Assembly: GCA_045595395.1 (NCBI GenBank) | Contig: JAZOAH010000010.1 | Coordinates: 1 to 64,000, forward strand | Length of the DNA: 64,000 bases | Origin: CAKSHC01 sp045595395 | Lineage (GTDB): Bacteria; Bacillota; Clostridia; Oscillospirales; UMGS1783 | Direction of reading: 5' to 3' | Shown here: piece by piece, positions 33,810-41,800 of the stretch | How positions within the stretch are numbered: position 1 is the stretch's first letter | Layout: each line of letters begins with the position of its first letter | Notes under the pieces: generated by a model | What the model was told of the DNA's origin: nothing | The model's input: only the letters and a program-made list of their open reading frames with translations | The model's database searches: none | Translations under genes and position numbers: made by a program

Positions 33810-34700
33810 ATGGGATATTGTTTGGGCATTGACATCGGCGGCACCAAGACGGCCATTGGACTGTCTGATGGAGCACCGATACCGCAAAAAACGGTGGTTT
33901 TTCCGACCCAACCGGAGAAGGGTGCTGAGGATCTTGTGCGGCGCATCGCTGAGCAAAGCCGAGCCTTAATGAAGGCGTGCGGGGATGTGCAGGCAGATTT
34001 TGCCGGGGTGGCCTGTCCGGGGCCTTTGGATGTGAAAACGGGGCGGATCATTTACATCCCCACGATGGGATTTTCCGATGTTCCCATCCGTCAAATGCTG
34101 GCCGATGCGTTGGGGATGCCTGTCTATCTGGAAAACGATGCCAACTGTGCGGCCTTGGCCGAGTATGGCGTTGGCGTGGCCAAGGGGAGCGATCCGCTGG
34201 TCTATGTTACGGTGAGCACCGGTGTCGGCTGCGGTATTGTCATTAACGGACAGATCCTCTCCGGCGCCTTCTCGTCGGCTGGAGAAATCGGGCATGTCAC
34301 CGTTGATCCCGACGGGCGCTCCTGCCCCTGCGGCAAGAAGGGCTGTCTGGAGGCTTATGCTTCCGGTACGGCCATTGCCCGCGAGGCGGGGTTGGATACC
34401 AAAGAGGTATTTGACCGTGCGAGAGAGGGCGATGCGGCCATGCTTGACATTGTAAAAAACGCTGCCGATCGGTTGGGGTTGGCCTTGTCGAGTGTATATC
34501 AGCTCATTGACCCGCAGGCGATCGTACTGGGAGGAAGTGTGACCCGCAGTTATGATGTTTTTGCCGGGCTGCTTGCCGATGCGCTTATCCAATACACCGA
34601 GCCTATAGACGGACGGGACGTTGGGGTACGCATCTCTGAATTTGATGGAGATCAGGGTGTGATTGGAGCCATTTTGTACGGTCAACAACAACACAAATAA
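33810..34700 (+). CDS. ROK-family sugar kinase with zinc motif
   Basis: A 296-residue sugar kinase. LGIDIGGTKTAIGLSDG binds ATP phosphate, LENDANCAALAEYG carries the catalytic aspartate, and the ROK zinc motif GHVTVDPDGRSCPCGKKGC is intact. No DNA-binding domain is present, so it is an enzyme, probably a hexokinase-type kinase for the sugar or ketose of this locus. It is translationally close-packed with the GatZ-like gene (one-base gap, no strong ribosome binding site of its own) and followed by the glycosidase. Confidence 0.88.
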   Translation: MGYCLGIDIGGTKTAIGLSDGAPIPQKTVVFPTQPEKGAEDLVRRIAEQSRALMKACGDVQADFAGVACPGPLDVKTGRIIYIPTMGFSDVPIRQMLADALGMPVYLENDANCAALAEYGVGVAKGSDPLVYVTVSTGVGCGIVINGQILSGAFSSAGEIGHVTVDPDGRSCPCGKKGCLEAYASGTAIAREAGLDTKEVFDRAREGDAAMLDIVKNAADRLGLALSSVYQLIDPQAIVLGGSVTRSYDVFAGLLADALIQYTEPIDGRDVGVRISEFDGDQGVIGAILYGQQQHK

Positions 34701-34710
34701 GGAGATCACG

Positions 34711-36753
34711 ATGAATCAGTCATTAAACGGAATTTGGGAATATCGTATCGGCAAGGGTGAGTGGCAGGAGCGTCAGGTGCCTTTCTCGGCGTCGCCGGTG
34801 GGGCATAGTGAGTGCCGTCGCACCTTTGATCTGGAGCAGACGACGCCGCGTACCTTCCTGCGTTTTGACGGTATTACCTATGCGGCTGCAGTCTATCTCA
34901 ACGGCAAGAAGTTGGGTAAGATGGGCCCGTATTGTGAATATGAGTTTGAAATTACCGACTGTGTTCGAGCCACCGACAATGAGGTGCTGGTAGAGCTGGA
35001 GGATATTGCGCCGGCTTTTGGCCCGTCTGAGGGTTGGCAAAATTACGGCGGCATTACCCGCAATGTGCAGATCGTATATCGGGATCGGCACTATATTGAA
35101 GACGTCTTTTTTGCGGGACGTGCATCGGGTGACTATACCATCACCATGCAGGGTGAGGGGCGTTGGCGCATCTCGATTGACGGCAAGACGGTCGAAGCCG
35201 AGCAAAAAGAAGTTGCCGGACGGGTGGATCAGGTGCGTTGCTGGTCGCCCGACGAGCCGAACCTGTACGACCTGAAGGTGGAACTGCTGGATGGTGATCG
35301 GGTGGTTGATACCTACGAGGCGAAGGTGGGATTCCGTGATTTCACCTGCGATGATCATGAGCTCTATCTCAACGGCAAGCCCATCTTCCTGCGGGGTGTG
35401 TGCAAGCATGAAATGATCGGAGCGAGCGGACATACCTTGACCTATGAGCAGATCGAAGAGGATCTGAAAAAGATCAAGGCGACGGGTTGCAACTATGTGC
35501 GTTTGGTGCATTATCCGCACGATAAGCGCACGCTGGAGATCACCGACCGCATCGGTCTGATGACCTCGGAAGAGCCGGGACTTTGGTGGTCGGACACCGC
35601 CGTTCCCGAAGTGGCGCAGGGCAGTATCGAGGTGCTGCGGCGCACCATTAAGCGTGACCGCAACCATGCCAGTATCGTATTTTGGCTCTGCTTTAACGAG
35701 TGCCGCTTCACCGAGCAGTTCCTCATCGACAGTGCCAAGGCCTGCCGTGAGATGGATACGACCCGTCTGGTGTCGGGCGCCAATTGTATGAGCCCCGAGG
35801 ATACCGTGACCTATTACAACAAGTGCGGCTTCGACTTCTATACCATGCATCCCTACTATTACAACTTTGATCGGGCTCGGTTGTCGGCGCAGATTTTGTG
35901 CGACAAACCGCTGGTCTTTACCGAATGGGGCGGCATGTATGTCTTTGATAAGCCCGAGCTTGTCAGTGAGTATATCCGCAACATGATTGGCCTGAAAAAG
36001 AAAAAGAAATTAGCGGGTGCATCCTTCTGGTATTGGATGCAAGGGTATGATTACAACCGTTCTCGTCCGGCCTGTGAGGACGGCAAGCTGATGGAGCATC
36101 TGATCAATGTCGACGGCACACCCTCCTCCATTTACGATGCCTTCTGCAACAGCTGGGACGAGGATATGTCCCGTGATAAGTTCTTCGGTATTGAGTGGTT
36201 CGATTCTTGCGACAAGACGCCGCTGACCTGTCAGGACAAGGGTGATTATTTGGCGTTGATGGATAAGATCGAGGAGCCTATGCCGGCCCATCTGGTGCGG
36301 ATGCGTAAGCGTCAGCTGCTGTTCGGGCCGATGCTGGAAGAGGCGCCTGCGGTGCTCAGCGATGGCGAGGAGCTGGTCTTTGACGGGCCGGTGAAGGGCG
36401 ATGCGGTGACGCTGATCGGTTGCGTCAGTGCATCGAAGGGATATCCGATCGTCGGCGAGTACGGCGAGGCGGCGGCTGAGGTCATTGTGGAATATGAGGG
36501 CGGACAGCAGACGATGGTGCTGCGCAACGGGTTGGAATTTACCACCGTCTTTACCACGCTCAGTTCTTCCCGCATCAATCCGACGGCCGAGAATGTAACG
36601 CCCTATGCCGAATTCCACTATGATAAAAACTTTGAAAATTATCTCATCAATCGGTTGGATATTTGGTTGGACGAGGCCAAGACGGTCAATCGTGTACGGA
36701 TCCGCTCGTTGGGAGCCGGCTATGACCTGTTGTTCTACGGCGTGTATGCATAA
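34711..36753 (+). CDS. Glycoside hydrolase family 2 enzyme
   Basis: A 680-residue retaining exo-glycosidase without signal peptide, so cytoplasmic. It has an N-terminal jelly roll (LNGIWEYRIGKG; YLNGKKLGKMGPY), an Ig-like domain, a TIM barrel and a C-terminal beta domain. E330 in WLCFNECRF fits the acid/base and E405 in VFTEWGG the nucleophile, 75 residues apart as in LacZ (76). A beta-galactosidase, beta-glucuronidase or related activity is possible; I cannot choose. AAGGAGATC precedes the ATG. It is the last gene of the first transcription unit and would release the monosaccharide used by the isomerase and kinase. Confidence 0.88.
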   Translation: MNQSLNGIWEYRIGKGEWQERQVPFSASPVGHSECRRTFDLEQTTPRTFLRFDGITYAAAVYLNGKKLGKMGPYCEYEFEITDCVRATDNEVLVELEDIAPAFGPSEGWQNYGGITRNVQIVYRDRHYIEDVFFAGRASGDYTITMQGEGRWRISIDGKTVEAEQKEVAGRVDQVRCWSPDEPNLYDLKVELLDGDRVVDTYEAKVGFRDFTCDDHELYLNGKPIFLRGVCKHEMIGASGHTLTYEQIEEDLKKIKATGCNYVRLVHYPHDKRTLEITDRIGLMTSEEPGLWWSDTAVPEVAQGSIEVLRRTIKRDRNHASIVFWLCFNECRFTEQFLIDSAKACREMDTTRLVSGANCMSPEDTVTYYNKCGFDFYTMHPYYYNFDRARLSAQILCDKPLVFTEWGGMYVFDKPELVSEYIRNMIGLKKKKKLAGASFWYWMQGYDYNRSRPACEDGKLMEHLINVDGTPSSIYDAFCNSWDEDMSRDKFFGIEWFDSCDKTPLTCQDKGDYLALMDKIEEPMPAHLVRMRKRQLLFGPMLEEAPAVLSDGEELVFDGPVKGDAVTLIGCVSASKGYPIVGEYGEAAAEVIVEYEGGQQTMVLRNGLEFTTVFTTLSSSRINPTAENVTPYAEFHYDKNFENYLINRLDIWLDEAKTVNRVRIRSLGAGYDLLFYGVYA

Positions 36754-36782
36754 AAAAAGAGAGCTTATGCTCTCTTTTTTTT
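36752..36782. terminator. Bidirectional terminator
   Basis: AAAAAAAGAGAGC and GCTCTCTTTTTTT pair around TTAT between the convergent GH2 and ROK repressor genes. T runs are present on both strands. Confidence 0.87.
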
Positions 36783-37938
36783 ATGTGGTTAGATGAAGCC
36801 TGGGCTTTTGGAAGAAGGTGTCGAGGACGAAGAGGGCGGCACCGTGGGCACCCTCGCCCTCGGGGAAGGAGGTGGGGCGGATGTCCAGGTCGTGCACGGC
36901 GTAGGCGTTGCAGGCGGCCTGTGCCGTGTTGCGGATGGCGGTGATTAGGGGATGATCATCGTTTATAGGTAGGCCGTCGATGACAACGGTGTAGATGTCC
37001 AATAATTTGATGGCGTTGGCCAGGGCAATGCCGAAATAGCGGCCGGCACGGGCCAGGAGAGCGGCGGCATCGGGCTGATGGAGAAGGGCGGCAAAGGGCA
37101 GGGACTTGCCGGTCTGCTCGGCATAGAGGCGTTCGATGGTGGGACGGGAGGATACCGTTTCCAAACAGCCGCGATTGCCGCAGAGGCAGAGGTCGCCGTT
37201 GGGATCGACGGTGGTGTGGCCCAAATAGCCGGAGTTGCCAAATCTACCGTCAACCAGTTCACTGTTGCGGATGATGGCCATGCCGATGCCGGTACGGTAG
37301 GCGACAAAGAGAAAATCCTGATCTTCCAGTCCCAGACGAGCGGTGGCGACACGGCTCATGAGATGGGCGTCGTTTCGCAGGTAGATGGGAACGGGAAAGC
37401 GGCGGGAGAGCTGCTCGTGCAGGGGCTCTTTATTCCAGTCGAAAATGCGGGAGATGGTCTGCGAGGTGTTGCTTTGCTTGTTGACAGTTCCGGGGATGCC
37501 GACTCCGATACCGATGATATTGTCCATGGTCAGTGACATGGCAGCCATGGCCGTTTCGATCTCGGTACATAGCCGGTCGATAATGGCCGAACGGGACAGA
37601 TCGGGGGAACAGATCCACTGCCGTTCAAAACAGATATGACCGGTCAGGTCGGTGATGCACAGACGCATGGGCGGGAATTCAAAGTCGATGCCGATGGCGA
37701 AATAATGGCGGGTATTGATCGTATACCGGATCGGCTGGCGGCCGAAATCGGAGGCGACCTTGCCGCCGGCGGCGATGACCTGCCGCTGCGTCTGCTCCTC
37801 CAGGATGCTCAGCACGGTGGGGCGGCTCAGGCGGGTGGCGCGCATCATCTGCTCTACCGTTAAGCCGGTGCTGCGGCGCAGGGCATCGAGCACCAAAAAA
37901 CTGTTGGCGGTCTTGATGGTCTTGGTCGAATTTCGCAT
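36781..37938 (-). CDS. ROK-family repressor (NagC/XylR type)
   Basis: A 385-residue regulator with an N-terminal winged helix-turn-helix (LTVEQMMRATRLSRPTVLSI) and a full ROK domain: YFAIGIDFEF, LRNDAHLMSRVA, and the intact zinc motif GHTTVDPNGDLCLCGNRGC. It reads leftward and is divergent from a ROK kinase gene. The intergenic palindrome carries the -35 boxes of both genes, so it most likely represses itself and the kinase-aldolase pair until a sugar ligand binds. AGGAGGGATATCCG precedes the ATG. Confidence 0.88.
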   Translation of the reverse strand: MRNSTKTIKTANSFLVLDALRRSTGLTVEQMMRATRLSRPTVLSILEEQTQRQVIAAGGKVASDFGRQPIRYTINTRHYFAIGIDFEFPPMRLCITDLTGHICFERQWICSPDLSRSAIIDRLCTEIETAMAAMSLTMDNIIGIGVGIPGTVNKQSNTSQTISRIFDWNKEPLHEQLSRRFPVPIYLRNDAHLMSRVATARLGLEDQDFLFVAYRTGIGMAIIRNSELVDGRFGNSGYLGHTTVDPNGDLCLCGNRGCLETVSSRPTIERLYAEQTGKSLPFAALLHQPDAAALLARAGRYFGIALANAIKLLDIYTVVIDGLPINDDHPLITAIRNTAQAACNAYAVHDLDIRPTSFPEGEGAHGAALFVLDTFFQKPRLHLTT

Positions 37939-37964
37939 CGGATATCCCTCCTATCTATGGATTG

Positions 37965-38027
37965 AGTATAACAGAAAAAATTACTTTTGTCAAATATATT
38001 GACAAAAGTCGGTCGGGTTGCTACAAT
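37965..38027. promoter_or_regulatory. Divergent promoters sharing one perfect palindromic operator
   Basis: ACTTTTGTCAA (37983-37993) and TTGACAAAAGT (37999-38009) form a perfect inverted repeat with five central bases. The right arm holds the rightward -35 TTGACA (37999-38004; -10 TACAAT at 38022-38027). The left arm holds the leftward -35 (37988-37993; -10 TATACT, seen as AGTATA, at 37965-37970). Both spacers are 17 bases. One bound dimer could block both promoters. Confidence 0.8.
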
Positions 38028-38051
38028 AAAGAAAAAAGGGAGGTGTTGCCT

Positions 38052-38945
38052 GTGGTACTGGGTGTAGAGATCGGCGGCACCAAGCAGCAGATCGCCGTGT
38101 GTGACGGCGAGGGGCAGCTTATTGAGATGGTCAGCGGCAAGCCGCAGATTCAGCGTGGCGCGCCGGACATTTTAGATTGGCTAAAAGAGAATATTATCCT
38201 TCTTTTGAAGAAATATGAGATCACCAGCATCGGCGTCGGTTTCGGCGGTCCGTTGGAGACGGCGATGGGGCGGGTGCTTATTTCGTTGCAGGTTAAGGGC
38301 TGGAAAGATTTTGAGCTTAAGACCTGGTTTGAGAAGACCTTTGATCGGCCAACGGTCGTGGTCAACGACACGGTGGCGGGCGGATATGCCGAGCTGCTGA
38401 TGGGCTCAGGCCGTGGCAGTCAAGCCTTCTTCTATACCAATATCGGCACCGGCATCGGCGGGTCGCTTTTTATCAACGGCAAGCCGTGGGACGGTATCGG
38501 ATTCGGCGCTTCCTATTTCGGCAATACCTACATCAGCGAGCCTCCCGTGCGCATTGAGGAACTGTGCAGCGGTCCGTCGATCGAACGGCGGCTGCGGGAT
38601 GGGATCCCGGCCGATTCCAAGGTGGCAGAGCCGACCTGTCGGGCGCTGCATGCGGCGGCCAAAGAGGGTGACGCCTTTGCCTTGAGCGTATTGGAGGATG
38701 TCGGCCGTCATTTCGGCTTGGGGATCGCCAATCTGGTGACACTGTTGGGTGTTGACCGCATCGCCATCGGCGGCGGCGTGGCCAATATGGGCGAATATGT
38801 GGTAGCCCCCATTCGTCGGCATGCCGAGAACTATGTCTTTATTACGGGGCGGGAGCGTTTTACCGTGACCACCTGCGAATTACTGGATAATAACGTGCCG
38901 CTGGGCGCGGCTCTCTTCGCAATTCATGGCTTTGAAAGCATATAA
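38052..38945 (+). CDS. ROK-family kinase-like protein without zinc motif
   Basis: A 297-residue ROK protein with an intact phosphate loop (LGVEIGGTKQQIAVCDGEG) and aspartate (VVVNDTVAGGYAELL), but no CxCxxxxC zinc motif; the region reads YISEPPVRIEELCSG. No DNA-binding domain is present. It may be a sugar kinase of a zinc-independent subgroup. I start at GTG 38052, eight bases after GGGAGG. GTG and TTG codons a few positions upstream overlap that site. It is followed by the DeoC-type aldolase in the same transcription unit. Confidence 0.78.
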   Translation: MVLGVEIGGTKQQIAVCDGEGQLIEMVSGKPQIQRGAPDILDWLKENIILLLKKYEITSIGVGFGGPLETAMGRVLISLQVKGWKDFELKTWFEKTFDRPTVVVNDTVAGGYAELLMGSGRGSQAFFYTNIGTGIGGSLFINGKPWDGIGFGASYFGNTYISEPPVRIEELCSGPSIERRLRDGIPADSKVAEPTCRALHAAAKEGDAFALSVLEDVGRHFGLGIANLVTLLGVDRIAIGGGVANMGEYVVAPIRRHAENYVFITGRERFTVTTCELLDNNVPLGAALFAIHGFESI

Positions 38946-38961
38946 ATAGGGGGAAAGAAAA

Positions 38962-39735
38962 ATGGATTGGAAAAAAGTGATTGCTGACAAGATCGCTGAG
39001 ATCGAGCAGGATACCACGCCTGCCAAGGAGTATCCGATGCTGCTTAACCACAGCAAATATTGTGACCACACGGTGCTGCGTGCCTACACGCCGGTCGCAA
39101 TCGTGGATGAGTTTTGTAAGGAGGGCATCGAGCACGGTGCTGCTTCCATCTGCGTTAACCCCATTCATGTTAAGAGAGTGAAGGCTAACCTGGCCGGATC
39201 CGACCTGAAGACCTGCTGTGTCGTTGGTTTCCCCTTGGGTGCCAACCGTCCCGAGGTCAAGGCTTTTGAAACCAAGCTTGCCGTAGAGGACGGCGCTGAT
39301 GAGATCGATATGGTCATCAATATCGGCGCCCTGCGTGATCAGAACTATGATCTGGTCTATGAAGACATCAAGGGTGTTGTTGATGCTTCGGGTGAGGCTC
39401 ATGTTAAGGTTATCATTGAGACCTGCTATCTGACCAAAGAGGAAAAGATCGCAGCTTGCGTGCTGTCCAAGGCGGCAGGCGCTGACTATGTCAAGACCTC
39501 GACCGGTATGGGCACCGGCGGTGCTACGGTACCCGATGTGCAGCTGATGAAGCGTGTGGTCGGCGAGGATATGCTGGTCAAGGCTTCCACCGGCGTTCTT
39601 TGCCGTGAGGATGTTGAGGCGATGGTCAAGGCCGGTGCTGTTCGTATGGGCACCAGTTCCACCGTTTTCATCAACACCAACGACCGCACCCGTCCCTATG
39701 CTTCCCAGAAGAATCAGCCGCCCAAGTTTGACTAA
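38962..39735 (+). CDS. DeoC/LacD-type class I aldolase (deoxyribose-phosphate aldolase family)
   Basis: A 257-residue TIM-barrel aldolase of the DeoC family. Schiff-base lysine K178 lies in DYVKTSTGMGTGG, K207 in LVKASTGV and D117 in DEIDMVIN, matching the three key residues of E. coli DeoC. Deoxyribose-5-phosphate cleavage is the default reading. In a locus with sugar kinases rather than nucleoside phosphorylases, however, another short-chain sugar phosphate is possible. A strong AAGGAGG-like site (GGGGGAAAG) precedes the ATG. It is the last gene before a terminator. Confidence 0.85.
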   Translation: MDWKKVIADKIAEIEQDTTPAKEYPMLLNHSKYCDHTVLRAYTPVAIVDEFCKEGIEHGAASICVNPIHVKRVKANLAGSDLKTCCVVGFPLGANRPEVKAFETKLAVEDGADEIDMVINIGALRDQNYDLVYEDIKGVVDASGEAHVKVIIETCYLTKEEKIAACVLSKAAGADYVKTSTGMGTGGATVPDVQLMKRVVGEDMLVKASTGVLCREDVEAMVKAGAVRMGTSSTVFINTNDRTRPYASQKNQPPKFD

Positions 39736-39739
39736 AACC

Positions 39740-39769
39740 AAGAGCCGCATAAGCGGCTCTTGTTTTTTT
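39740..39769 (+). terminator. Terminator of the kinase-aldolase unit
   Basis: AAGAGCCGC and GCGGCTCTT pair around ATAA and run into TGTTTTTTT. The start of the T tract doubles as the -35 box of the next promoter. Confidence 0.85.
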
Positions 39770-39788
39770 ATCGGATGTGCGGTATAAT
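39760..39788 (+). promoter_or_regulatory. Promoter giving a leaderless ktrB message
   Basis: TTGTTT (39760-39765), 17 bases and TATAAT (39783-39788). Only six bases separate the -10 box from the ATG at 39795, so transcription should begin at or next to the start codon. No Shine-Dalgarno sequence is present. Confidence 0.65.
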
Positions 39789-39794
39789 AACCAC

Positions 39795-41126
39795 ATGAAG
39801 AAGACACGATTAACGACAACTCACATCATATTGTTCAGTTTCCTGGCGGCCATTTTCATCGGCAGCGGGCTGCTGGCGCTGCCCATGGCCTCGGCGACGG
39901 GAGTGGCGGTGCCCTATATCGATGCGCTTTTTACCGCTACCACCTCGACCTGTGTGACCGGACTGGTCACGCTGCCGACGGTGTCGACCTGGAGTGGGTT
40001 TGGACAGGCGGTGATCCTGCTGCTGATCCAGATCGGCGGCTTGGGCATCATCACCACTATGGCCGGCCTGATGGTGTTGCTCCACCGCCGCATGGGTCTG
40101 CGAGATCGTCTGCTGTTGCAGGATGCCTTTAACCTAAACTCGCTCTCGGGGCTGGTTCGGTTTCTTAAGAAGGTGCTGATGGGTACCTTTGCCGTTGAGG
40201 GTGCGGGCGCCCTGTTGTGCATGACGGTGTTCGTGCCGCAGTATGGGCTGCGGGGGGTCTGGATCTCGGTCTTTCATGCCGTGTCGGCCTTTTGCAATGC
40301 CGGTATTGATATTTTGGCGCAGGACAGCCTGTGTCAGTACGCCACTCATCCGCTGATCAACGCCGTGACGATAGCCCTTATTATTTTGGGCGGTATCGGC
40401 TATGTGGTCTGGTGGGATGTTTTGCAGGCGGTGCGGCACAAAAAGAGAGGGCTGATGCTGCACAGCAAGATCGCACTGGTCACGACAGCGGTGCTGATCG
40501 TCGGCGGTGCGGCGGCCATATTGGCCTTTGAATATCACAATCCGCTCACCATCGGGGATATGAGTCTTTGGGATAAGATCCAGGTGTCGGTCTTCCAGTC
40601 GGTGACGACACGCACGGCCGGGTTTGCCACGGTGCCCCAGCAGGATCTGACCACCGGCTCGACGCTGGTGACGCTGATGCTGATGTTTATCGGCGGCTCG
40701 CCGGTGGGTACGGCCGGCGGCATTAAGACGGTGACGCTGACGGTGCTGATCGCCGCCGCCTTGGCTACGGTACGCAATCGGGATGAGGTGGTGCTCTATC
40801 GGCGCAGCATAACCGCCCAGGCCATTCGCAAGGCGTTGGCGGTGGCGGGGATGTCGGCCTTTATCGTGTTGGTTTCCACGGGGCTGCTGGCCGCCGTGAG
40901 CGATGCGCCGCTGGTGGATCTGTTGTTTGAGACGGTTAGTGCCACGGCAACGGTGGGTCTGACCCGAGACCTGACGCCGCTTTTGAATGGGTGGGGCAAG
41001 CTGATCCTCATTGCCACCATGTATTTGGGACGAATCGGCCCGATCTCGCTGGCCATTGCCTTTCATCTGCGCAGAAAAAATCCCAACATCATTAAAAATC
41101 CGACAGAGGAGATTCATGTAGGATGA
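39795..41126 (+). CDS. ktrB: Potassium uptake protein KtrB/TrkH family
   Basis: The 443-residue membrane pore subunit of a Ktr/Trk potassium (sodium-coupled) system. Four pore-loop repeats can be traced: TSTCVTGLVT, SAFCNAGIDI, TRTAGFATVP and SATATVGLTR, each with the selectivity-filter glycine. It works with the cytoplasmic regulatory subunit encoded next, whose ATG overlaps its stop by four bases. I start at MKKTRLTTT. The longer reading would begin upstream of the predicted transcription start. No ribosome binding site is visible, fitting a leaderless message. Confidence 0.92.
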   Translation: MKKTRLTTTHIILFSFLAAIFIGSGLLALPMASATGVAVPYIDALFTATTSTCVTGLVTLPTVSTWSGFGQAVILLLIQIGGLGIITTMAGLMVLLHRRMGLRDRLLLQDAFNLNSLSGLVRFLKKVLMGTFAVEGAGALLCMTVFVPQYGLRGVWISVFHAVSAFCNAGIDILAQDSLCQYATHPLINAVTIALIILGGIGYVVWWDVLQAVRHKKRGLMLHSKIALVTTAVLIVGGAAAILAFEYHNPLTIGDMSLWDKIQVSVFQSVTTRTAGFATVPQQDLTTGSTLVTLMLMFIGGSPVGTAGGIKTVTLTVLIAAALATVRNRDEVVLYRRSITAQAIRKALAVAGMSAFIVLVSTGLLAAVSDAPLVDLLFETVSATATVGLTRDLTPLLNGWGKLILIATMYLGRIGPISLAIAFHLRRKNPNIIKNPTEEIHVG

Positions 41127-41773
41127 GTATACACAAGACATACGCCGTGTTTGGTTTGGGCCGCTACGGGCGGGCGGTCGCTAAAGAATTGATCGAGAGC
41201 GGCGCCGAGGTGCTGGCTGTTGATATGGATGCGGCCATCGTCAATGCTGCCGCCGAGGAACTGCCTGTTTGCAAGTGTGCCGACATTACCGACCCCGAGG
41301 TTATCAGGCAGTTGGGTATTTCCAATATGGACGTGGTCATTATTGCCATGGCCAGCAATCTGGAGGCCAGCGTGATGGCCATTACCCTGTGTAAGGAGAT
41401 GGGCGTGCCGCATGTCATTGTCAAGTGCGCCAACGAGATGCATCGTCGGATCATGCAGCGTATCGGCGCTGACAAGGTGGTCTTCCCCGAAAAGGAATCG
41501 GGGACGCGGCTGGCCAAAAACTTGATCAGTTCTGGGTTTTTGGATATCATTGATCTGTCCAAAAAGGTGTCGATGGTCGAACTGGCCATCAAGCCTGAAT
41601 GGGAGGGCAAAACGCTTATGGAACTGGATCTGCGCCGCAAATATTCTCTCAACGTCGTGGCTATCCGTGACGGGGACGAGGTGAGCATTGACATTGATCC
41701 GACACAGCCGCTGCCGACCGACTGCAAGCTGATCGTGGTGGCCAAAGTGGAAAAACTGAAGAAATTGATATAA
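41123..41773 (+). CDS. ktrA: Potassium uptake regulator KtrA/TrkA family
   Basis: The 216-residue RCK protein that gates KtrB by binding nucleotides. The N-terminal Rossmann domain has VFGLGRYGRAVAKEL and an aspartate at the end of the second strand (LAVDMD). A TrkA-C domain follows from about residue 140 (MVELAIKPEWEGKTLMELD). A single RCK module matches the Ktr type rather than the doubled TrkA of E. coli. It is coupled to ktrB by an ATGA overlap. Confidence 0.92.
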   Translation: MSIHKTYAVFGLGRYGRAVAKELIESGAEVLAVDMDAAIVNAAAEELPVCKCADITDPEVIRQLGISNMDVVIIAMASNLEASVMAITLCKEMGVPHVIVKCANEMHRRIMQRIGADKVVFPEKESGTRLAKNLISSGFLDIIDLSKKVSMVELAIKPEWEGKTLMELDLRRKYSLNVVAIRDGDEVSIDIDPTQPLPTDCKLIVVAKVEKLKKLI

Positions 41774-41800
41774 AAAATAGAGCCGAAAGGCTCTATTTTT
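41772..41800. terminator. Bidirectional terminator after ktrA
   Basis: AAAAAATAGAGCC and GGCTCTATTTTT pair around GAAA, between convergent genes. Confidence 0.85.

Noticed and set aside
31075..36753. Sulfoquinovose or L-fucose degradation pathway
   Set aside because: The glycosidase is GH2 rather than GH31, no transaldolase, transketolase, sulfonate exporter, fuculose kinase or fuculose-phosphate aldolase is seen, and the isomerase is clearly shorter than FucI. The substrate is left open.
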